The position numbers and the translations under genes were made by a program. The notes under the pieces are model-generated. The model was not told the DNA's origin, did no database searches, and saw only the letters and a list, made by a program, of their open reading frames with translations. DNA of 64,000 nt, from positions 62,001-126,000 of the forward strand of contig NZ_QTTN01000004.1 in NCBI RefSeq assembly GCF_003386535.1, written 5' to 3'. This DNA is from Paenibacillus taihuensis. Lineage in GTDB: Bacteria > Bacillota > Bacilli > Paenibacillales > Paenibacillaceae. Shown piece by piece: positions 1-7,842 of the stretch (position 1 is its first letter; every line of letters starts with the position of its first letter).

Positions 1-23
1 GCGCGCTGATTCAGGGGTGAATA

Positions 24-1448
24 ATGACAACAATCTCTATAGAAGCTTTAAAGCAGCGCCTCGCCCTAATGGAGGACGCGGAAGTCATTGTTCGAGAGAC
101 TGCAGACGGACTTCGCTTGACATTTATTTATCTTGGATCCTTAATTGATCAGGAGCGTCTTAACGAATCGATTCTCGAGCCCCTCGTTCGATCATTCCAA
201 AATTCGGTGGAAAAAAGCCTAACCACCGCCAAAATATCATCTTTATCCAATTTGGAGCAAGCCTTCCAGTATCTCATGAAGGGTTCAGTGCTTATTCACG
301 ACTCATCCAGCGGGCGATGGAACGCTATTATGCTCCCCAACTCGCTTGGCCGGTCCATTGAAACCTCAGAGACGGAAACCATAATGTTCGGCCCGAAAGA
401 CAGTTTCAGCGAGCTGCTGGAGCAAAACATCTTGCTGATTAGAAGAAGGCTTCCTTTAACAGCGCTCAAAACAGAGAGATTCTCCGTCGGCTCCTTAACT
501 CAAACAACCGTAGTCCTTATGTATATCGACGGGCTAATCAATCCAGAATTTGTAGAGGTCGCGAAAAGTAAGCTTTCCAGCATAGACTTCGATATGTTTT
601 TGGACTCTTCACATGTTGCAGCGTTTATGGAAGACCATTATCATAGCATCTTTCCTCAATATCTTCAGACCGATCGACCGGATTCCTGCGCGTATGCACT
701 AGGCATCGGAAAATTGGTCATTTTAGTCAATAACACGCCCTTCGCCCTAATCGCTCCGATTACGCTGTTTCATTTGTTTCAGTCGCCGGAGGATTATATA
801 AACCGATGGTTGGTAGCTAGCTTCTTGAGGCCGTTACGCTATCTCAGTTTCCTTCTTTCCATTACTCTAATTCCACTTTACGTGGCATTAACGACTCATC
901 ATTATCAAATGCTCCCCCTGCAAATTTTATATGTAATCATCGAGTCTCGTAGCAAACTGCCACTATCCCCTTTCTGGGAAGCGTTAATTATTCTTGTTAC
1001 ACTAGAAATTATAAAGGAAGCCAGCCTAAGAATGCCGACCAAAACGAGCCAAAACTTGGGAGTTATTGGTGGAATCGTTATAGGACAAGCTGCGGTAGCA
1101 GCCGGATTCGCAAGCAAAGTACTAATTGTATTGGCAGGCATTTCGGCGATTTCCACTTTTCTCGTTCCAAACTATCTGGTCACCAAATCCAGTTTACTGC
1201 TTCAATTCATGTTCTTGATTCTCGCGTCCTATTTGGGCGTTCCCGGTATCTTGCTTGGACTTGTTGGCATGCTTGCCCATCTGAACGGGCTTACGTCCTT
1301 GAACCAGCCCTACTTGGCGCCGGTATCTCCGTTTTATTGGAGAGATTGGGTCGATCTCTTCGTCCGAGGGCCGTTACACGCTATGCGCAATCGTCCTGAA
1401 GCATTGCGTCCTTTGAATAAGTATCGTATGAACCGAAGGAGTAAATGA
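24..1448 (+). CDS. GerA-family spore germination receptor A subunit
   Basis: This 474-residue protein is the A subunit of a nutrient germinant receptor in the inner spore membrane. The N-terminal soluble domain contains the family motif GPKDSF (about residue 122) followed by an NxLLIRRR element. The conserved QSPEDY segment precedes a membrane domain of several helices at about residues 270-430. The ATG at 24 follows a purine-rich AGGGGTGA, and the next gene starts 4 bases after the stop, so it heads an A-B-C operon. The promoter lies outside the window. It is somewhat short and N-terminally compact for the family but looks intact. Family assignment is firm; the germinant cannot be read from sequence. 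Confidence 0.93.
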   Translation: MTTISIEALKQRLALMEDAEVIVRETADGLRLTFIYLGSLIDQERLNESILEPLVRSFQNSVEKSLTTAKISSLSNLEQAFQYLMKGSVLIHDSSSGRWNAIMLPNSLGRSIETSETETIMFGPKDSFSELLEQNILLIRRRLPLTALKTERFSVGSLTQTTVVLMYIDGLINPEFVEVAKSKLSSIDFDMFLDSSHVAAFMEDHYHSIFPQYLQTDRPDSCAYALGIGKLVILVNNTPFALIAPITLFHLFQSPEDYINRWLVASFLRPLRYLSFLLSITLIPLYVALTTHHYQMLPLQILYVIIESRSKLPLSPFWEALIILVTLEIIKEASLRMPTKTSQNLGVIGGIVIGQAAVAAGFASKVLIVLAGISAISTFLVPNYLVTKSSLLLQFMFLILASYLGVPGILLGLVGMLAHLNGLTSLNQPYLAPVSPFYWRDWVDLFVRGPLHAMRNRPEALRPLNKYRMNRRSK

Positions 1449-1452
1449 ACCC

Positions 1453-2574
1453 ATGCAAGCTATATCGCTGTTTCGAAAAACATCACATCAAGAAAGCGGT
1501 TTTTACGCGCTCTTCCTCACCAATAGGATTCAAATGCTTTATTACATGATTGTCATGCCCTCAGCCCTGGTTCAACCGTATATGTTGTTGGCGATTGTAG
1601 CAATGGGCATAGCCTCCCAATTTTGCTTATATATGCTGTCCAAGTGGTTCGTAACACCGTACCCAGCCCAAGGGTACCAGGGTTTTGAAAGATTATTCGG
1701 AAAAACAGGCATCAAAATCTTAGCTTTGGTAAGCTTGCCGCTCCTTTTGCTTAAGTTCTCTTTCATTTCAGTCAGTTATGCCGATATCATGCAGAAATTT
1801 GTTTTTCCCTCTATGGACCGAGAATGGCACATTGTGTTTCCTTTTATCCTTAGCTGCTATTTGGCGCTGTTTGGAATGGAAAACATGGTACGGTTCGTAA
1901 CTGTTGTGTTCTTTGGAACGATTTGGATCTTCTTTTTGTATATTCCGTTTTTTTCCGTGCAATCAAATTCGATTCACGATCTATACCCTCTCATTCCGAT
2001 TGGCCCGGAGCCGTTTGCATGGAAATCCCTACTGCTCGTTTTTTCGTCGTTATCCGGACCTGAATTTTTAATCGCTATTTCATACTGGCTGAATCCGCAA
2101 CGGAAAATGCTCAAATATTTGACGATCGCTAACGCCATCTCGGTCGGCGAGTATCTCTTTATTTCCATTGCGTCCTTGCTCTTCTACGGCTCCAAATACT
2201 TGCCAACCATTAAATACCCGAACGTGGAGATGGGGCGCTACCTGCAATCTCCTATATTCGAAAGGGTCGATATTATCCTGATCTCGGCTTATATGTTCAG
2301 TTTCCTTTATTCAATCGCCTTGTTCGTGTTAATGATATATGGCGCTTCTCGTTTGCTAGGCAAGACGAAGACAAGCACTACGCGTATTGGGCTGATCGTT
2401 AGCGGCTGTGTGGCGATGGCCGTCACTATTCCCATTAGTAAATGGTTTTGGGAGCCTGGGCTCGAACAGGCAGTTTGGCTCGACCTGCAGATGTGGGCAG
2501 GATCCGCCACTTATTTGTTATTTCCTCTCCTCATCTGGATCGCGATCAAGCGCAAAGCAAGGACAACGTCATGA
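1453..2574 (+). CDS. GerB-family germination receptor permease
   Basis: This 373-residue integral membrane protein of the endospore germination permease family (APC-superfamily fold, about 10 helices) is the B subunit of the receptor and is thought to form the germinant-sensing part. It begins 5 bases after the A gene and its TGA overlaps the ATG of the C gene (ATGA), which indicates translational coupling. The C-terminus ends in a short basic tail (KRKARTTS). Nothing looks damaged. Assignment rests on hydrophobicity pattern, length and operon position between A and C genes. Confidence 0.9.
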   Translation: MQAISLFRKTSHQESGFYALFLTNRIQMLYYMIVMPSALVQPYMLLAIVAMGIASQFCLYMLSKWFVTPYPAQGYQGFERLFGKTGIKILALVSLPLLLLKFSFISVSYADIMQKFVFPSMDREWHIVFPFILSCYLALFGMENMVRFVTVVFFGTIWIFFLYIPFFSVQSNSIHDLYPLIPIGPEPFAWKSLLLVFSSLSGPEFLIAISYWLNPQRKMLKYLTIANAISVGEYLFISIASLLFYGSKYLPTIKYPNVEMGRYLQSPIFERVDIILISAYMFSFLYSIALFVLMIYGASRLLGKTKTSTTRIGLIVSGCVAMAVTIPISKWFWEPGLEQAVWLDLQMWAGSATYLLFPLLIWIAIKRKARTTS

Positions 2575-3662
2575 AATGTATCTTTCGAACAACGATTGTA
2601 CTACTATCGACGTCTATGATAATGCTCGTGTGCGGTTGTGACCTCTTACCGGAAAACAATATGATTGAAGAAATCACGCCGATCATATTCTGGTCCGTTC
2701 AGGGTGGAGGAGAAGAAGACGGAAAGATAACCATCAGCACGCTCGTCCCTCCTCTTATCAAGGAGAAGAAGCGAGTCCTTTCCCTTAAGGTCTCTCTACT
2801 GAATGAAGGCAACAAGGGGTTTAATTTGACCTATTATAACGAACTGAAAGCCGGTCAAATCCGCTTGCTGTTCGTCGACGAAGCTTATGCGAAACGGGGA
2901 CTAACTCGTCTGATCAATACCGTTCTGACCGATCCAAACATTTCGCAACGGTTGTATTTAGTCATTACGAAAGGCAACTTTAATGAATTCCTCGCCAAGC
3001 ACTTAGGTGAAACAGATAATATCGATTATTACCTTTATCGCATGTTCAAACATTATGAGAAGAAAAAACAAGGCGAAATTACAGTCGTCAATTTGCACCA
3101 ATTTATGAAAATGCTGTACTCCCAGGTTTCCGATCCCCAGCTGCCCGTATTTCGCGCGGAAGGCGAACAGTTCTTGTACGAAGGCACAGCATTTTTCGAC
3201 CGGGACAGTATGGTTACGGAGATACGAGGAAAGGACGATCAAATCATCCAATTGTTGTATAGGGACAGATTCGTACGATATTTAGTCCTTCCTGACCTCG
3301 CGGTTACGCTAGGGCATATTCGCGCGCGTACCCGCAAGAAACTTACCCCGGATTTATCATCCCTGTCCATCGAAATCGACGTGAAGGGAAGAATTGATGA
3401 ACTGAATTCGCTCGCAAGAATCGAAGATAATTTCCAATATGCTGCTCTCACAAGAAAAATCGAACGGTACTTGGAGGAGAATGTCATTCGCTTGCTATCC
3501 CAAATGCAAAAATTGCAGATTGACCCCCTTCAAATCGGGGAGTTGACTGCTAAACCGTTCTCCAAACCAATAACCAGAGCTACTTGGGATCGGCATTGGT
3601 CTACTATGAAGATTAATGTAAAAGTGCGGCTACATTTGGAGCCTCTGACGAAGGTGAAATAG
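2571..3662 (+). CDS. GerC-family germination receptor lipoprotein
   Basis: The C subunit of germination receptor 1, 363 residues from the ATG at 2571, which overlaps the stop of the B gene. An in-frame extension up to 2442 exists but lies inside gerB, and only the 2571 start gives a lipoprotein signal (hydrophobic core then VCGC, lipidated Cys about 23). The rest follows the Ger(x)C layout, ending in the typical C-terminal domain (IEVKGR-like strand, EENVIRLLSQMQKLQIDPLQIGE region, then TWDRHW). The sequence is fairly divergent from the other two C subunits in this window. The lipoprotein faces the outer side of the inner spore membrane. Confidence 0.9.
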   Translation: MKCIFRTTIVLLSTSMIMLVCGCDLLPENNMIEEITPIIFWSVQGGGEEDGKITISTLVPPLIKEKKRVLSLKVSLLNEGNKGFNLTYYNELKAGQIRLLFVDEAYAKRGLTRLINTVLTDPNISQRLYLVITKGNFNEFLAKHLGETDNIDYYLYRMFKHYEKKKQGEITVVNLHQFMKMLYSQVSDPQLPVFRAEGEQFLYEGTAFFDRDSMVTEIRGKDDQIIQLLYRDRFVRYLVLPDLAVTLGHIRARTRKKLTPDLSSLSIEIDVKGRIDELNSLARIEDNFQYAALTRKIERYLEENVIRLLSQMQKLQIDPLQIGELTAKPFSKPITRATWDRHWSTMKINVKVRLHLEPLTKVK

Positions 3663-3734
3663 GAGGTTGGAATCTTGTTCAAAGACTGTTGCTGTCTTAT
3701 TGACTTCAGAGGGAGATCACAATAGTTTCAAATT

Positions 3735-4838
3735 CTAATCCCTTTTGAGGAATGACGAGTAGATGGGTAAAATCACATCAACAATGGTTCCTTCGTTGAC
3801 CGTGCTTTCGATGTGAATACTCCCTCCGTGTTCGTGCACAATCTTGTTGCTGAGCATTAGACCTAATCCAGTCCCCTTTTCTTTGGAACTATAAAAGGGT
3901 TCTCCAATGGATTTAATTCGTTCCGCCGAAATACCAATTCCCTGGTCGATAAATCGAAATTTGATATAGTCTGAATTGTGGGATAGAATCTGTGTTCTAA
4001 TGATTCCGCCGTTTGGCATAGCGTCAACCGCATTCTGGAGAATGTTAATAAACACTTGCTTGATTTGATTCTCATCGCAGTAGATACGTGGCACTTCCGA
4101 GTCGTGTTCTTCAATAATATCAATGTTGTTTAATAGGGATTGTGTACTGAATATCAACACCACCTGTTGTAAAACAACCTCCGCATCAACTTCCTTCAAT
4201 TTCGGAGCTTGAGGCTTGGCAAGTGTTAAAAATCCCCATAATATAGCTTCCAATCTCCGAACCTCAGAGAGAATCAATTCAATATACTCGGGTTTTTCGT
4301 TACCTTCGTGTAACAGCTGGGCGAATCCCTTGATTGAGGTTAGAGGATTTCTAAACTCATGTGCAACTCCTGCCGCCATTTGACCTACTATCGAAAGCTT
4401 TTCAGTTCGTAGAAGGAGTTCTTCTGCCTTCTTTCGTTCCGAAATATCACGAGACCCGTACACGCATTGCACTACTTTGCGATTTTCATCAAATATAGGA
4501 GTGCCCCTGGTCTCGATATATACCCAGCTGCCATCTGCTTTTTTACACCTCCACTCAAAATCAAACTTTGATTCTAATGTAACCATGTCATCGAATTGAC
4601 TCTTAACGTACGCAAGATCGTCAGGATGAACGAAATAAAAAGCAGAATTCCCTTCAAAATCACTGGACGGAAACCCCAAGACCAATTCATGGGACGGCGA
4701 GGCGTATAGAACTATACCTTCCATATCCACGACACCGACTAAATCCTGGGTATTTTCGGCAACAAAACGATACTTTTCAGCCGTTTGAGGTGGGGGCCAA
4801 TCGGGATGTTTCATTTGGTCAAATAATGGTTTGGTCAC
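3735..4838 (-). CDS. PAS-domain soluble sensor histidine kinase
   Basis: A 367-residue cytoplasmic kinase with one PAS domain (about residues 20-135), a HisKA domain with the phospho-acceptor motif VAHEFRNPLTS (His about 158) and a C-terminal HATPase (N-box NAVDAMPNGG, G1 DQGIGI, G2 GTGLGLMLSNKI). No membrane segment is visible. The H-box and GFAQLL context resemble Bacillus/Paenibacillus sporulation kinases that feed the Spo0F phosphorelay, but no response regulator lies next to it, so this role is inferred. The start is GTG at 4838, 8 bases after AGGAGG. It converges on the gerC gene with a 72-base gap. Confidence 0.85.
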   Translation of the reverse strand: MTKPLFDQMKHPDWPPPQTAEKYRFVAENTQDLVGVVDMEGIVLYASPSHELVLGFPSSDFEGNSAFYFVHPDDLAYVKSQFDDMVTLESKFDFEWRCKKADGSWVYIETRGTPIFDENRKVVQCVYGSRDISERKKAEELLLRTEKLSIVGQMAAGVAHEFRNPLTSIKGFAQLLHEGNEKPEYIELILSEVRRLEAILWGFLTLAKPQAPKLKEVDAEVVLQQVVLIFSTQSLLNNIDIIEEHDSEVPRIYCDENQIKQVFINILQNAVDAMPNGGIIRTQILSHNSDYIKFRFIDQGIGISAERIKSIGEPFYSSKEKGTGLGLMLSNKIVHEHGGSIHIESTVNEGTIVDVILPIYSSFLKRD

Positions 4839-5138
4839 ACCTTATTCCTCCTATAGAACATTCGATCTAATTTCCAATTCCTTTTGATTCATATACTTAC
4901 TAAATGTCAAAAGTTATGTATCTAACATATACCACTCATCACCAAGTACCCAACGTAATGCAGAAAGCTTGCCGTTAATCATCCTCCACTCAAAGTCATC
5001 CCAGGGGCTTGTTCTTTAAGCCAATTCTTTCTTCTACCTTAGCCGCCACCTCCAGTTTGCTTCTTTCATCAGTTAAATAACTTAAATCCTCCAGGAAATT
5101 TTACCATAAACTTCTACCTACTTTATAGCTTTAAATAA

Positions 5139-5167
5139 GACAAAAAGGACAGCTAAATGCTGCCCTT
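5139..5167 (-). terminator. Rho-independent terminator of the acetyltransferase gene
   Basis: The minus strand reads AAGGGCAGC, a short ATTTA loop, then GCTGTCCTT followed by TTTTTGT. The 9-bp stem has one mismatch and is followed by a T run. Confidence 0.7.
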
Positions 5168-5181
5168 AAAATGCTTTAATA

Positions 5182-5231
5182 TACGATTCCCAGCCTCTCG
5201 TCGGAAATGACATCAAGTTCTTGTCATCCGG
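5182..5231. repeat. Dispersed non-coding repeat, copy 1
   Basis: Contains CGATTCCC, a TCGTCGGAA block and ATCAAGTTCTTGTCA, in the same order as copies at 12071-12120 and 43253-43330. It is probably a remnant end of an insertion sequence. No transposase is present. Confidence 0.55.
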
Positions 5232-5273
5232 CAGTTTATTCGGGAATGATTCGCTCCTAATTAAGCTCATTCT

Positions 5274-5684
5274 TCATTTAAGTAAATAGCGCTCCATAAG
5301 AATGTAGTCTTTACCACTTTTGTTAAACGTATCTCCTACCTTTGAGAAACCGAATTTTTCATAAAAAGAGGCTTTATTGACCCTTGCATTGCAATATATT
5401 CGATTAATTCCTGCACTTGTTGCTTCGTCAAGAACATGGTTCAAGAGCTGGCTTCCAAACCCTCGTTTTTGATAAGTAGTAAGCGTGGCAAATTTTCTAA
5501 ACTGTGCTTGCTCTCCTTGAACAAACAATGATACAACAGAAACCAGTTCTTCTCCTTCGTAAAGCCCATAGTGGGTGCCCTCGTCATCTTCTTCAATTTT
5601 AATAAAATCAAAAGGTTTATTTGGCCACATGACTTTATGACGCAATTGCCATGCCAGTTCTTTATCAATAACTTTGATCATCAT
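5274..5684 (-). CDS. GNAT-family N-acetyltransferase
   Basis: A 136-residue single-domain acetyltransferase of the Gcn5 fold. The acetyl-CoA binding motif is visible as YQKRGFGSQLLNHVL (Q/RxxGxG/A pattern) around residues 83-97, and the C-terminal NKASFYEKFGF element is typical. The substrate is unknown. Two ATG codons open the gene; GGGAGG lies 5-8 bases upstream, so either can serve. It stands alone with its own terminator and does not appear linked to the aminomutase gene 2 kb away. Confidence 0.85.
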   Translation of the reverse strand: MMIKVIDKELAWQLRHKVMWPNKPFDFIKIEEDDEGTHYGLYEGEELVSVVSLFVQGEQAQFRKFATLTTYQKRGFGSQLLNHVLDEATSAGINRIYCNARVNKASFYEKFGFSKVGDTFNKSGKDYILMERYLLK

Positions 5685-5768
5685 GTTAGTCCTCCCTGCT
5701 AAACTTACTTTTCTATGCCCCTTAGAGGAACCAAGTGATCAGCCTCGTGCCTTCCCGGGATTACGGGA

Positions 5769-5826
5769 TTGTATAGAAGTTCTTGTCTTGAACCAACGAG
5801 AACAACTTCTATACAAAAACGACGAG
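5769..5826. repeat. Perfect 13-bp inverted repeat with 32-base spacer
   Basis: TTGTATAGAAGTT at 5769-5781 is the exact inverse complement of 5814-5826. It lies between the acetyltransferase start and the end of the HAD gene. There is no GC-rich stem plus T run, so it is not a standard terminator. A degenerate third half-copy (CTTCTATAAATAA) follows at about 5831. Confidence 0.6.
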
Positions 5827-5964
5827 AGCTTCTATAAATAACGAGTAAAAGTTATGTTCTTTTGTTCATATATTTTAGTCTTATTCACCTACCATGCCGT
5901 CACCATCAGTAAAGTGCCCTTAGCTTAATTAAGTCGAGTACGGGAGACGCTGGCGAATGCTCTC

Positions 5965-6606
5965 TCAGGTCACATTCAGGATAATGTCCTTTAGTTTAAT
6001 CAGAGTCCTGATTCGATAGCTGGCCTGTGAGAAGTCATGTGTTTTTGTGAAATCGTTATGGACTATCGCACAGTCGATACCAGCCGCCACGGCTGAGTTC
6101 AACCCTCTGTTTGAATCCTCTACAACTAGGGTCTCTTCTTTGGTAGCTCCGAAGCGCTTTAGACCAGTCAAGTATGGTTCCGGGTGCGGCTTGGTGCGCT
6201 CGTAGTCTTCGCGAACAAGGACGAATTCCATGAACTGTGTAATCTGGCGGTTTTCATGAATAAGTTGAAAATCCGCACGTTTTGAAGTCGTCACGATGGC
6301 CATGCGGACGTACTTTGACAGTTCGGCTAGAGTTTCAACTACGCCTTCAATCTCTATGGCTTCTGTTCTTAGATATTCCTGATAGTAGGCGTTTCGGACC
6401 TCACGCTGCTTGCTGATGGTCTGTTCATCAATACCTGCCGCCTTTGCTTGGGCCCAAGTGCCCAATGATTGGGTCATGTCGCGGAGATATTGATCTTTCT
6501 CCAAGGTAAATCCAATGTCAGCCAGTGCGCGTTCTCCCGCTTTGTAATACCAGAATTCAGTATCAACCAGAACACCATCATGATCGAAGAGTATGTACTT
6601 TTTCAT
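5965..6606 (-). CDS. HAD-family phosphatase, beta-phosphoglucomutase-like
   Basis: A 213-residue HAD hydrolase of subclass IA. Motif I is FDHDGVLVDTE (nucleophile Asp 8, acid/base Asp 10), motif II is IVTTSKR, the Lys is in ERTKPHPEPY and motif IV is VVEDSNRGLNSA. A helical cap lies between motifs I and II, as in sugar-phosphate phosphatases and beta-phosphoglucomutases. The substrate is not determinable. The ATG at 6606 follows AAAGGAGAAGG. Its upstream sequence abuts a truncated gerC gene on the other strand, so the native promoter may lie inside that remnant. Confidence 0.85.
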   Translation of the reverse strand: MKKYILFDHDGVLVDTEFWYYKAGERALADIGFTLEKDQYLRDMTQSLGTWAQAKAAGIDEQTISKQREVRNAYYQEYLRTEAIEIEGVVETLAELSKYVRMAIVTTSKRADFQLIHENRQITQFMEFVLVREDYERTKPHPEPYLTGLKRFGATKEETLVVEDSNRGLNSAVAAGIDCAIVHNDFTKTHDFSQASYRIRTLIKLKDIILNVT

Positions 6607-6639
6607 TGGTTCCTTCTCCTTTGTCAGCAGCTAGAAGAA

Positions 6640-7392
6640 CCGCTCAACTGGCTAAACAGAAGGCGCGATATCCAACTGATTTCCTATCTGGCAACTGCAA
6701 AACCAACCGCGAACTCGCTGCTGAAGGCGAAGCCAGCTGCGGAGCGCTTAGCCGGAAATGCGTTCTTTCTTACATTCGGCAAAGAAGGGACAATATCGCC
6801 CTACACAGTTACGGAACAATTGTTCGATAGCTTCCGCAGGTTGACTGAGAAAGGTCTTGATCCCTATCTCCTTGTTGTGTTCTTCGATGGTGATTCCTAT
6901 GTCGTACAGCGTCTGTCTTTACTCGATAAAAAGCACGAGAAGCTTACATTAAGTCCACCAGAGACTAAGTTATATAACTTGACTGCGAACGCTTTTGAAA
7001 GATCAGGAATCCCTATTGATTACAAAGGAAAACGGTTAGCTTTCTATGTTTCCCGCGCATCCAAAAAAGTGTCCATCACAAAGGGTTCTGTTCCGACTGT
7101 AAATCTCAAAGTCAAAGTTTCCGGGATAGTAGAACAAAGTCCTGTCACGTTGACGCCATCATCGCTCATAGAAGTTCAACATCTGCTTGAAGAGAATGTA
7201 AATCAAAACACTGAAAAGCTTCTAAAAAAGATTCGCGACGCAAATGTTGATCCTTATGGGTTTGGCCTGCATTATCTAGCACAATATTTCGGGGATGATG
7301 TTGATTGGAGTTATTGGAAAAGGGTATACCCACAAGTTAGATTCAACGTAACCACTAAAGTAAACATTGAAAGCACGGGGCTGATCCGATAA
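6640..7392 (+). pseudogene. 5'-truncated gerC germination lipoprotein remnant
   Basis: The reading frame encodes the last 250 or so residues of a Ger(x)C protein. The central part is recognisable (RRDIQLISYLAT) and the C-terminal domain is complete (VNLKVKVSGIVEQ, then EENVNQNTEKLLKKI, DPYGFGLHY, YWKRVYPQVRFNVTTKV). The signal peptide, lipobox Cys and first third of the protein are missing: the frame runs straight into the 5' end of the divergent HAD gene. There is no plausible start codon with a ribosome binding site, and no partner A or B gene. It is best read as the relic of a fourth receptor operon. Confidence 0.8.
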
Positions 7393-7409
7393 GCTTAAAT
7401 CGGATCAGC
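7380..7409. terminator. 11-bp hairpin covering two convergent stop codons
   Basis: GCTGATCCGAT at 7380-7390 pairs perfectly with 7399-7409 around an 8-base loop. It contains the stop of the gerC remnant and the stop of the TIR-like gene. There is no clear T run on either side, so termination is plausible but not proven. Confidence 0.5.
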
Positions 7410-7808
7410 TAGCTCTCGAATTGCACTTAAAATAAGTTCTGCGTTCCACTTGACGATACGATTGGCATGCCTGATAACCAGTGGTGATTTATTTCTGTCA
7501 TTATATCTGTCAATGGCAATAATCGGAATATGACGGTCTTGCTTGCATGCTACAATTTCTTTACTAATCCAGTCACTATAACCTCTATATACTCCGCAGA
7601 GAATAAGAACTGCGTCGCAGCCACTGATTTTCTCCTTGATCAACTCAAAGCGCTGTCGTCCTTTGTAGGCCGGGGAAGGCGCCATCTGATAGGTAATATC
7701 GTGGTTGATGCAGTGACCAGACAATAAACGCTCAAGTTGCTCGAAGGCGTTGTTAAATTGCCATGACCGGCTGATATACAATTTCAATGTGCATTGTTGG
7801 ACACCCAT
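7395..7808 (-). CDS. TIR-like (MTH538/ThsB-type) domain protein
   Basis: A single-domain protein of about 137 residues resembling the MTH538 TIR-like family (PF08937), which includes the ThsB sensor proteins of the Thoeris anti-phage system. Visible elements are an N-terminal LYISRSWQFNN strand, CDAVLILCGVYRGYSDWISKEI (the Glu is a candidate catalytic residue in TIR NADases) and a HIPIIAI strand. No ThsA-like effector or other defence gene is adjacent, so it is an orphan. In-frame ATGs are at 7814 and 7808; GGGAGG is better spaced (about 9 bases) for 7808. Its role is inference only. Confidence 0.6.
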   Translation of the reverse strand: MGVQQCTLKLYISRSWQFNNAFEQLERLLSGHCINHDITYQMAPSPAYKGRQRFELIKEKISGCDAVLILCGVYRGYSDWISKEIVACKQDRHIPIIAIDRYNDRNKSPLVIRHANRIVKWNAELILSAIRELADPI

Positions 7809-7842
7809 ATGCATTCTCCCTCCCCCCTACAACAAAACAAAT

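Larger units (their letters stand above)
4839..5273. other. Intergenic region between kinase and acetyltransferase
   Basis: No gene is supported in these 435 bases. The stretch holds a terminator for the acetyltransferase gene (5139-5167) and one copy of the dispersed repeat family (5182-5231). The rest is AT-rich and shows nothing recognisable. Confidence 0.6.

Noticed and set aside
3671-3725. Tiny frame after gerC 1 with AGGAGG and a TTG start (16 codons)
   Set aside because: Too short and unsupported; may be the start of a deleted fourth gene but nothing recognisable remains.
5274-5684. The acetyltransferase as AblB partner of the aminomutase
   Set aside because: It is only 136 residues, has its own terminator and is separated by three genes; AblB/YodP proteins are larger and usually adjacent.
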